DNA of 38,429 bases. Source: Caulobacter sp. 32-67-35. Its GTDB lineage: Bacteria; Pseudomonadota; Alphaproteobacteria; Caulobacterales; Caulobacteraceae. Made by a program: the position numbers and the translations under genes. This document shows, one piece after another, positions 30,582-38,429 of this stretch. The stretch's first letter is position 1. Every line of letters begins with the position of its first letter. The notes beneath the pieces were generated by a model. The model was not told the origin of the DNA, searched no databases, and worked only from the letters and a program-made list of their open reading frames with translations. The stretch spans positions 1 through 38,429 of the forward strand of contig NCEV01000063.1 of assembly GCA_002280875.1 (NCBI GenBank), written 5' to 3'.

Positions 30582-33236
30582 ATGCGTCGTCTTCTGTCTT
30601 CCGCGGCTGTCGCCGTGCTCCTTTTCGCCGCGACCGGCGCCCCGACTGTCGCCCTGGCCAGCCAGACCCCGGGCGCCACCGCCCAGACCGTCACCACCCA
30701 GCTGCCGCGCACCGTCGTGCCCTCGCACTACGATGTAAGCTTCACGCCCGACGCCGCCAACCTGACCTTCACGGGCTCGGTGCAGATCACCGTCGAGGTG
30801 CTGGAGCCCACAAGCACCATCGTGCTGCAGGCCCATGAGCTGACCTTCGCCAAGGCCTCTATCAAGGGTTCGGGCAAGGGCGCCGGCGCGGCGACCATCG
30901 CGGTGGACGACAAGGCCCAGACCGCCAGCTTCACCTTCGCAAAGCCTGTCGCCAGGGGCCGCCATGTGCTGTCCATCGACTATGCCGGCAAGATCAACAC
31001 CCAGGCCACTGGTCTGTTCGCCCTGGACTATGAGACCGACGCCGGCAAGAAGCGCGCGATCTACACCCAGTTCGAGGCTCCCGACGCCCGCCGGTTCATC
31101 CCCTCGTGGGACGAGCCCTTTTACAAGGCCACCTTCAGCCTGACGGCCACCGTGCCGACCGGCCAGATGGCGATCAGCAACATGCCGGCCGAAAAGACGG
31201 TCGATGTCGGCGGCGGCAAGAGCCGGGTCACCTTCGCGACCTCGCCCAAGATGTCGACCTACCTGCTGTTCTTCGGCCTGGGCGAGTTCGAGCGCGCCAC
31301 GACGACGGCGGCCGGGACACAGATCGGCGTGATCACCAAAAAGGGCGACCTGGCCCAGGCGCAGTTCGCGTTGAAGTCGGCTGGCCCGATCCTGGAGTGG
31401 TACAACGACTATTTCGGCGTCAACTATCCGCTGCCGAAGCTCGACCACATCGCCGCCCCGGGTCAGAGCCAGTTCTTCGCCGCCATGGAGAACTGGGGCG
31501 CGATCTTCTATTTCGAATATGCCCTGCTGCTGGATCCGGCCCTTTCGACCCAGGAGGACCGCGAAGGCGTCTACACCACGGTCGCCCACGAGACGGCTCA
31601 CCAGTGGTTCGGCAACCTGGTCACCATGGCCTGGTGGGACGACCTTTGGCTGAACGAGGGCTTCGCAACCTGGCTTGAAGGCCGCACCACCGAGAAGTTC
31701 TTCCCCGAGTGGAACAGCGCCCTCAACGCCATCGCCGGCCGTGAATACGCCATGGGCCTGGACGCCCTGGCCACGACCCACCCGGTGGTCCAGCCGATGA
31801 AGACCGTCGAGGAGGCCAGCGAGGCCTTTGACGGCATCACCTACCAGAAGGGCCAGGCTGTCATCGGCATGCTGGAATCCTATGCTGGCGCCGACGCCTG
31901 GCGCGACGGCGTGCGTAGCTACATCAAGGCCAACACCTATGGCAGCACCGTCACCGACGACCTGTGGGGCGCGGTCGAGGTCGCGGCCGGCAAGCCGATC
32001 AAGGCCATCGCCCGCGACTTCACCCTGCAGCCCGGCGTGCCGCTGATTACCGTCTCAAGCGCCGGCTGCGTCAACGGCGCCGCTCAGCTGACCCTGACCC
32101 AGGGCGAGTTCACCAAGGATCGCCCCGGCAAGACCCCGCTGCGCTGGAGTGTGCCGGTCGCCTCGCGCGCCGTGTCGGGCGGCGCGCCGGTCCAGACCCT
32201 GGTCGAGAACGGCGAGGCGAAGGTCGGCGTGCCAGGCTGCGGCCCCGTGGTCGTCAATGCCGGCCAGGCGGGCTATTTCCGCACCCTCTACACGCCGGAA
32301 CTGTTCAAGGGCCTGGCGGCGAACTTCGCCAGCCTGCAGCCCATCGATCAGCTGGGCCTGCTCAGCGACGTCTACGCCCTGGGCCTGGCGGGTCTGCAGC
32401 CTGCCACTGACGCGCTGGACCTGTCCATCGCCACGCCGATCGCGGCCGATCCGAAGATCTGGAGCCGGGTGACCGCCATCTATGGGGCCATCGACAGCTA
32501 CTATGACGGCATGCCGGCCGAGCAGGCCCAGTTCCGCAAGGTGGCGCTGGCCAGCCTGTCGCCGCTGATGACCCGGGTCGGCTGGACCGCCAAGTCTGGC
32601 GAGAGCGGTCCGGAAGCCACCCTGCGCGGTGACGTGATCGCCGTGCTGGGCCGACTGGGCGACCCGGCGGTGGTGGCCGAGGCCAAGCGCCGCTACGCCG
32701 CCGACAAGACCGACCCGGCGGCCGTACCAGGCCCGCTGCGCAAGACCATCCTGGGCATTGTCGCCGCCTCGGCGGACGCCGCCGGCTGGGAGGCCATGCG
32801 CGCCCAGGCCAAGGCCGAGACCAACGCCCTGCTGCGCACCGAGCTCTATACCCTGCTGGGCGCGGCGCGCGATCCGGCGCTGGCCAGGCGGGCGCTGGAG
32901 CTGGCCATGACCGACGAGCCGGGCGCCACCACCTCGCCCAACATCATCAGCCGGGTCGCCGGCGGGCATCCGGACCTGGCCTTTGACTTCGCGGTCGCCA
33001 ACAAGGCGGCGGTCGAGGCCAGGGTCGACGCCTCGGGCCGCACCGGCTACCTGGCCTCGCTGGGCGGCCGCTCGTCAGACCCGGCCATGCTGACCAAGCT
33101 GGACGCCCTGACCGCATCGGACGCAAGCTTGTCGCGCGAGGTCGAAAAGGCCAAGGCGGCGGTGGCCTATCGCCTCTCCGTGCGCGAAGACCAGCTGCCG
33201 GCTATCACCGCCTGGGTGAAAAAGACCGGCGGCTGA
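30582..33236 (+). CDS. Secreted M1 family metallopeptidase (aminopeptidase N-like)
   Basis: The 884-residue protein has a signal peptide (MRRLLSSAAVAVLLFAATGAPTVALAS) and is probably periplasmic or exported. The M1 core shows VPSHYDVSFTPDAANLTFTGSVQI, the exopeptidase motif AAMENWGAIFYFEYALLLDP (GAMEN equivalent), and the zinc site HETAHQWFGNLVTMAWWDD with H336, H340 and E359 (HExxH-x18-E). The C-terminal part is an ERAP1-like domain (about residues 550-884). It removes N-terminal residues from peptides, supplying nutrients. The ATG at 30582 is chosen for its signal peptide; the open frame upstream of it is unsupported. It is followed by a terminator and dnaK. Confidence 0.93.
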   Translation: MRRLLSSAAVAVLLFAATGAPTVALASQTPGATAQTVTTQLPRTVVPSHYDVSFTPDAANLTFTGSVQITVEVLEPTSTIVLQAHELTFAKASIKGSGKGAGAATIAVDDKAQTASFTFAKPVARGRHVLSIDYAGKINTQATGLFALDYETDAGKKRAIYTQFEAPDARRFIPSWDEPFYKATFSLTATVPTGQMAISNMPAEKTVDVGGGKSRVTFATSPKMSTYLLFFGLGEFERATTTAAGTQIGVITKKGDLAQAQFALKSAGPILEWYNDYFGVNYPLPKLDHIAAPGQSQFFAAMENWGAIFYFEYALLLDPALSTQEDREGVYTTVAHETAHQWFGNLVTMAWWDDLWLNEGFATWLEGRTTEKFFPEWNSALNAIAGREYAMGLDALATTHPVVQPMKTVEEASEAFDGITYQKGQAVIGMLESYAGADAWRDGVRSYIKANTYGSTVTDDLWGAVEVAAGKPIKAIARDFTLQPGVPLITVSSAGCVNGAAQLTLTQGEFTKDRPGKTPLRWSVPVASRAVSGGAPVQTLVENGEAKVGVPGCGPVVVNAGQAGYFRTLYTPELFKGLAANFASLQPIDQLGLLSDVYALGLAGLQPATDALDLSIATPIAADPKIWSRVTAIYGAIDSYYDGMPAEQAQFRKVALASLSPLMTRVGWTAKSGESGPEATLRGDVIAVLGRLGDPAVVAEAKRRYAADKTDPAAVPGPLRKTILGIVAASADAAGWEAMRAQAKAETNALLRTELYTLLGAARDPALARRALELAMTDEPGATTSPNIISRVAGGHPDLAFDFAVANKAAVEARVDASGRTGYLASLGGRSSDPAMLTKLDALTASDASLSREVEKAKAAVAYRLSVREDQLPAITAWVKKTGG

Positions 33237-33261
33237 ACGCCACACCGTCTATGCCTTGACG

Positions 33262-33303
33262 ATGGCCGCGCCGCCCCCAGGGCTGGGGTGCGCGGCCATT
33301 TTC
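33262..33303 (+). terminator. Terminator after the M1 aminopeptidase
   Basis: ATGGCCGCGC (33262-33271) pairs with GCGCGGCCAT (33290-33299), with an inner CCCCAG/CTGGGG hairpin, followed by TTTTCC. It closes the aminopeptidase unit just before the dnaK promoter. Confidence 0.75.
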
Positions 33304-33573
33304 CATCATCGGGCTTGAAGATTCCCCTTCGTAAGATGAGGGAATGGACTTGCGGGGCGGTATGCATCCCCCATATCGGCTTCCAAGCGGGGTTGACGGG
33401 CTCGTCAACTTCGGGGAACGCACTCTGCCCGCTCGACTTCGGTCGCAACGGGCAGGATTGGATCAACGGTTAGAAAGTTCGACCAGACGGGGACGGAGCG
33501 AGAAAAACCGGGGCGCTTGCGTCTAAGGCCCTTGTCACCGCCGTCCGCCATTCAGGAGCGACAGGTTCACACT
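33304..33573 (+). promoter_or_regulatory. dnaK upstream region with a sigma-32-type heat-shock promoter and a long leader
   Basis: CTTGCG (33349-33354), a 14-base spacer and CCCCATAT (33369-33376) fit the sigma-32 consensus CTTGAA-N13-15-CCCCATNT well in the -10 element. Transcription would start near 33383, giving a leader of about 190 bases before the ATG at 33574. A second possible -35 (TTGACG at 33393-33398) might belong to a housekeeping promoter, but no good -10 follows. The only other features in the 337-base gap are the terminator above and the ribosome-binding site (CAGGAG) before dnaK. Confidence 0.7.
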
Positions 33574-35466
<1,893 letters not shown>

Positions 35467-35478
35467 TTCGCCATGCGC

Positions 35479-35519
35479 GCGCCGCGGAACGTTTCTGACA
35501 TGATCGTTCCGTGGCCGCG
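35479..35519 (+). other. Hairpin in the dnaK-dnaJ spacer
   Basis: CGCGGAACG near 35482-35491 pairs with CGTTCCG near 35505-35511, extended by GC-rich flanks. No T-run follows, so it is not a clear terminator; it may attenuate dnaJ relative to dnaK. It lies 13 bases after the dnaK stop, in a 161-base spacer that otherwise shows nothing. Confidence 0.35.
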
Positions 35520-35627
35520 TTTGCTTGATCCGCGCGCTTGTGACGCCTTGCGTCGCTCGCCGGAAACCACCACCTCTTTTCCCATCACCGCCTCTCCCGT
35601 GGGCCTCTTGGGCGCCAGACGCTGACG

Positions 35628-36773
35628 ATGCGCGACTATTACGAAATCCTGGGCGTGACCCGGACCGCCGACGATGCGGGCCTGAAGGCCGCGTTCCGCA
35701 AGCTGGCGATGGAGCACCATCCCGACCGCAATGGCGGTTGCGAGGATGCGTCCGGCCGCTTCAAGGAAATCAACGAGGCCTATTCGGTCCTGTCCGATCC
35801 CCAGAAGCGCGCAGCCTATGACCGGTTCGGCCATGCCGGCGTCAACGGCGGCCAGGGCGGCGGCGGGTTCAGCGGCGATCCCAGCGACATCTTCAGCGAT
35901 GTCTTTGGCGATGTGTTCGGCGAAATGTTCGGCGGCGGCCGTCGCCCGTCCAACGGCCCCCAGCGCGGCCAGGACCTGCGCTACGATCTGGAGATCTCGC
36001 TGGAGCAGGCCTATGCCGGCGCCGAGGTCGAGATCAAGGTGCCCGCCGCCATCACTTGCGAGGTCTGCGACGGCTCGGGCGCCAAGGTCGGCACCAGCCC
36101 GACGGTCTGCGGCACCTGCGGCGGCCACGGCCGCGTGCGGGCCACGCAAGGCTTCTTCGCGGTCGAGCGCGGCTGCCCCCGCTGCGGCGGTTCGGGCCGG
36201 CTGGTGTTGGACCCCTGCCAGAGCTGCAATGGCCACGGCCAGGTGCGCCGCGAGCGCGTCCTGTCGGTGCGCATCCCCGCCGGCGTCGATGACGGCGCCC
36301 GCATCCGCCTGTCGGGCGAAGGCGACGCCGGCGCCCGCAGCGGCCCGCGCGGCGACCTCTACATCTTCCTGTCGGTGATCCCGCACGAGCTGTTCGAGCG
36401 CGATGGCCTGGATCTGCTGTGCACCGTGCCCGTGCCGATGACCGTGGCCGCCCTCGGCGGCGAGATCGACGCCCCCTGCCTGATGGGCGGCGAGGAATGC
36501 GACGGCACGTGCAAGATCCCCGTCAAGGTTCCCGAAGGCGCCCAGACCGGCAAGACCGTCCGCCTGAAGGGCAAGGGCATGCCGTCCCTGCGCAGCCGCC
36601 AGCGCGGCGACCTGGTGGTGGAACTGTTTGTCGAAACCCCGACCCACCTGTCGGCCCGGCAAAAGGAGCTCCTCAAGGAGCTGGCTGGCCTGTGCGGCGA
36701 GAAACAGAACCCCAAGTCGGCCAACTTCGTCGGCAAGGCCAAGCGGTTCTGGGACGAGGTTACGGGGAGCTAG
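35628..36773 (+). CDS. dnaJ: Chaperone protein DnaJ (type I Hsp40)
   Basis: DnaJ delivers substrates to DnaK and triggers ATP hydrolysis. The 381-residue protein has the J-domain ([34 protein letters not shown]) with the HPD motif, a Gly/Phe-rich region ([16 protein letters not shown]). The zinc region has four CxxCxGxG repeats: [32 protein letters not shown]. The C-terminal substrate domains carry [31 protein letters not shown]. The frame is intact. It forms a unit with dnaK and ends convergently with the TonB-like gene, six bases apart. Confidence 0.98.
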   Translation: MRDYYEILGVTRTADDAGLKAAFRKLAMEHHPDRNGGCEDASGRFKEINEAYSVLSDPQKRAAYDRFGHAGVNGGQGGGGFSGDPSDIFSDVFGDVFGEMFGGGRRPSNGPQRGQDLRYDLEISLEQAYAGAEVEIKVPAAITCEVCDGSGAKVGTSPTVCGTCGGHGRVRATQGFFAVERGCPRCGGSGRLVLDPCQSCNGHGQVRRERVLSVRIPAGVDDGARIRLSGEGDAGARSGPRGDLYIFLSVIPHELFERDGLDLLCTVPVPMTVAALGGEIDAPCLMGGEECDGTCKIPVKVPEGAQTGKTVRLKGKGMPSLRSRQRGDLVVELFVETPTHLSARQKELLKELAGLCGEKQNPKSANFVGKAKRFWDEVTGS

Positions 36774-36779
36774 CCGGCT

Positions 36780-37349
36780 CTAGGGCCTGCGCGGTTTGCG
36801 GCGGTGTCCCAGGCCAAGGACCATGGCTACAAGCAGGACGAAAGCCACGGCGGCTATCCCGGCCACGACCTTTTGGTCGTGAGCGGGTAAAGGTTGCGGT
36901 GGTTTAGCGGGCCCGCGCTGCTCCTCTTTGACCAGCCCGACACGAAACAACTGCAACAGCGTGAAGACTGGCGACGCCTCGCCCGCTGTTTTGGGCTGGA
37001 ACGGCTCGCTCCGAGGGACCTGGAACACGACCGGTATGGTGACATCCGGGAGGCTGTCAGCTCCGGCTTCGGGCGGGATCATCCGGAACTTCTGCGACAG
37101 TGCCAGCGCCGCGACGCCGAAATCCTCGCCGGCCGGCGCTTCTGATACTATTCGACAATCGCGCAGCAGGCCGTCATAGCCGACCTTGCAGTTGATCACG
37201 GCCTTGCCGTCGATCTCCTTGCGTTGGGCATGGGCGGGATAGGCCCACTCCATGTCATCCGCCGTCGGCTTTTCGAGCCAGTCGGGCTTGTAGCGCCCCA
37301 TCACGGCCGGCCGCTCCGGAGCGGCGACAAGCGCTTTGGATGCAGACAT
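36780..37349 (-). CDS. TonB C-terminal-like domain protein with a C-terminal transmembrane helix
   Basis: The 189-residue protein has a TonB-C-like domain at about residues 33-112 (AYPAHAQRKEIDGKAVINCKVGYDGLLRDCRIVSEAPAGEDFGVAALALSQKF and VTIPVVFQVP). A linker rich in Pro (GPAKPPQPLPAHDQ) follows, then one hydrophobic helix (VVAGIAAVAFVLLVAMVLGLG) and a basic tail (HRRKPRRP). Ordinary TonB has its anchor at the N terminus, so this order is unusual. A signal peptide is not seen at the N terminus. The ATG at 37349 is chosen; a TTG at 37391 would extend it. It is convergent with dnaJ. The role in receptor energising is uncertain. Confidence 0.6.
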   Translation of the reverse strand: MSASKALVAAPERPAVMGRYKPDWLEKPTADDMEWAYPAHAQRKEIDGKAVINCKVGYDGLLRDCRIVSEAPAGEDFGVAALALSQKFRMIPPEAGADSLPDVTIPVVFQVPRSEPFQPKTAGEASPVFTLLQLFRVGLVKEEQRGPAKPPQPLPAHDQKVVAGIAAVAFVLLVAMVLGLGHRRKPRRP

Positions 37350-37451
37350 GTTTGATCCCCAACCTTGGGGCGATTTAGCGTTAGTTCTCAACGACAGGCA
37401 ATCAGCTCAGTGCGCGATGTTTGAGCCCTTCGCCTTTCCGCTGTTGGCGGT

Positions 37452-37727
37452 CTAACTGAAGAGCTCGCTGTGGGAACCCAGTCTCAGGAGCTCGATCGTC
37501 GTCTTGGTCTTCCGATAGATCAGCACCAGGTCAGGCTTCAGGTGGCAGTCGCGACAACCCTTCCAGTCGCCCCTGAGCTGGTGATCCCTGTTGGCGACAG
37601 GCAAAGGAATTTCATTGACCAGCAGAGCCACCGTCGCCTTGAAAACGGCGTCCAGGTCCGTGTGCCTGCCGGCCTTTTCGCGCTTGTAGTCGCGCTTGAA
37701 CTGGCCTGTGATGTCGAGCGCCAGCAT
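37452..37727 (-). CDS. YafQ-family mRNA interferase toxin (RelE superfamily)
   Basis: The 91-residue protein has the YafQ pattern: RDHQLRGDWKGCRDCHLKPDLVLIYRK near the end, with the catalytic-type residues His 49, His 62, Asp 66, His 86 and Phe 90 at the positions expected by comparison with E. coli YafQ. Such toxins bind the ribosome and cleave mRNA within the reading frame. The ATG at 37727 has GGAG six bases before it. It is divergent from the DinJ-like antitoxin at 37836, separated by 108 bases with a palindromic operator; usually the antitoxin gene comes first in one operon. Confidence 0.88.
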   Translation of the reverse strand: MLALDITGQFKRDYKREKAGRHTDLDAVFKATVALLVNEIPLPVANRDHQLRGDWKGCRDCHLKPDLVLIYRKTKTTIELLRLGSHSELFS

Positions 37728-37786
37728 TCTGTGTCTCCGAGGATAAAGGGCGCGGCGCGCGAGGTTTCAGATTGACGGCTGACGTC

Positions 37787-37809
37787 TTGTAGCTACATTG
37801 TGGCTACAA
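37787..37809. promoter_or_regulatory. Palindromic operator between the toxin and antitoxin genes
   Basis: TTGTAGC (37787-37793) and GCTACAA (37803-37809) are exact seven-base inverted arms around nine bases, and TGTAGCTACA (37788-37797) is itself a perfect palindrome. It lies 59 bases upstream of the toxin start and 26 bases upstream of the antitoxin ATG. A DinJ dimer binding such a site would be expected to repress both divergent genes. Confidence 0.6.
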
Positions 37810-37835
37810 CGCTGATCCGTGAAGGACCAATCATC

Positions 37836-38093
37836 ATGGCAGCCCTGGACACGGTCAGAGCGCGGATCGATGCAGACCTGAAACGGGACGCGACGGCGGC
37901 GCTGGCCGATATGGGTCTCACGATTTCGGACGCGATCCGGCTCATGCTGGTTCGAGTGGCCGCCGAAAAGGCGCTGCCGTTCGATGTGCGGACGCCGAAC
38001 GCCACGACACGGGCCGCCATTGAAGCGGCTGATCGGGGTGAGCTTTCTCGCTTTGAAAGCGTCGATACGGCGTTGGCTGACCTCAACGACTGA
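37836..38093 (+). CDS. RelB/DinJ-family antitoxin, partner of the adjacent YafQ toxin
   Basis: The 85-residue protein has the N-terminal ribbon-helix-helix DNA-binding domain of DinJ (TVRARIDADLKRDATAALADMGLTISDAIRLML), the conserved VAAEKALPFDVRTPN stretch, and a disordered C-terminal part that would wrap the toxin. DinJ binds and neutralises YafQ and represses the locus. I chose the ATG at 37836, which has GAAGGA nine bases upstream; a GTG at 37800 would start inside the operator. It is divergent from the toxin. mutS begins 186 bases downstream. Confidence 0.88.
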   Translation: MAALDTVRARIDADLKRDATAALADMGLTISDAIRLMLVRVAAEKALPFDVRTPNATTRAAIEAADRGELSRFESVDTALADLND

Positions 38094-38130
38094 TGGTTCG
38101 CTGACGAGCTCTGCCTCTTCAAGCGCAGTT

Positions 38131-38147
38131 GTCATGGAATCCATGAC
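38131..38147. promoter_or_regulatory. Perfect palindrome containing a CcrM (GANTC) site upstream of mutS
   Basis: GTCATGGA-A-TCCATGAC is a perfect 17-base palindrome with a GAATC (GANTC) site at its centre (38137-38141), 133 bases before the mutS ATG in a 186-base region that has no gene. CcrM methylation of this site could affect protein binding, and GcrA-type activation of repair genes is known in Caulobacter. Any effect on mutS is inferred. Confidence 0.45.
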
Positions 38148-38279
38148 AGCTGAACTGGTCGTCAACGGCCCCCTCGCTCATGCCGCCCCTCTCAATGGCC
38201 GAACAAACCTTCAGCACAAAACAGGAACATTCTACATGGCGCTTCTGCGAAGCAGCGTCAAACGTTAAGTCATGGCGTC

Positions 38280-38429
38280 ATGAACGCCCCCGCCTCCGCT
38301 TCCGTCCAGACCTATGACGCCACCGGCGCGACGCCGGTGATGCAGCAGTTCTTCGAGATGAAGGCGCGGCAGCCGGACGCCCTGATCTTCTTTCGGATGG
38401 GCGATTTCTATGAGCTGTTCTTCGACGAC
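38280..38429 (+). CDS. mutS: DNA mismatch repair protein MutS (5' end only)
   Basis: MutS recognises mismatches and starts repair with MutL. Only the first 50 codons are in the window: [50 protein letters not shown]. The mismatch-binding motif (the Phe of the [10 protein letters not shown] region, Phe-x-Glu type) is already visible and settles the assignment. The ATG at 38280 is the first codon giving the family N terminus. The rest lies beyond the window. Confidence 0.95.
   Translation, partial: MNAPASASVQTYDATGATPVMQQFFEMKARQPDALIFFRMGDFYELFFDD

Noticed and set aside
37984-38268. 94-codon frame overlapping dinJ and the mutS upstream region
   Set aside because: Starts inside dinJ in another frame, has no family pattern, and overlaps the palindrome.

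Overview
The window is high-GC, gene-dense chromosomal DNA from an alphaproteobacterium, most likely a Caulobacter or close relative in the Caulobacterales. The evidence is protein sequence that resembles my memory of C. crescentus (DnaA, DnaK, DnaJ, HslU, FabI), Caulobacter-type promoters (TTGACC-N13-GCTAGTTT before dnaA, a sigma-32 type element before dnaK), CcrM sites (GANTC) in front of cell-cycle and repair genes, and palindromic intergenic repeats. No database was consulted.

Layout. 1-3417 (minus): histidine operon, kinase::hisB, hisH, hisA, hisF (cut by the window edge). 3542-5100 (plus): ATP-grasp protein and a broken glutathione transferase. 5252-7359: endonuclease III (broken), a DUF2244 membrane protein and an AraC/alkyltransferase repair protein. 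7417-9127 (minus): hslV (broken) and hslU. 9168-12539: MoeB/ThiF-like E1, alpha/beta hydrolase, D-2-hydroxyacid dehydrogenase, SH3-like secreted protein. 12634-15289 (plus): fatty-acid cluster fabA-fabB(broken)-fabI. 15342-18783: paired palindromes, then a tetR/MFS/HlyD efflux operon. 19087-21652: small membrane protein, dut, coaBC, lipoprotein. 21653-24862: ubiB and ubiE divergent from mutM. 24878-26047: tetR divergent from a PaaI-type thioesterase. 26048-26926: gene-poor repeat region. 26927-29790: echA (broken), rpsT, dnaA. 29871-33236: alkB divergent from a secreted M1 aminopeptidase. 33574-36773: dnaK-dnaJ. 36780-38093: TonB-like protein and a divergent YafQ/DinJ toxin-antitoxin pair. 38280-end: start of mutS.

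The content is mostly core housekeeping: histidine, fatty acid, CoA and ubiquinone synthesis, replication initiation, heat shock and proteolysis. DNA repair and nucleotide sanitation genes are unusually common (nth, an Ada-like protein, dut, mutM, alkB, mutS).

The oddest property of the window is that six otherwise normal genes (kinase::hisB, GST, nth, hslV, fabB, echA) each lack a clean internal block. The coding sequence on both sides is undamaged, and five of the six are left frameshifted. fabB and hslV would be non-functional as written. So many clean losses in core genes, with no other decay, point to a consensus or assembly defect more than to biology; reads would have to decide. The best biological candidates are the divergent YafQ/DinJ pair with its palindromic operator, the CcrM site inside a perfect palindrome upstream of mutS, and the TonB-like protein with a C-terminal membrane anchor. 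I found no clear undescribed multi-gene system, no CRISPR array, no tRNA or rRNA, and no insertion sequence or prophage.
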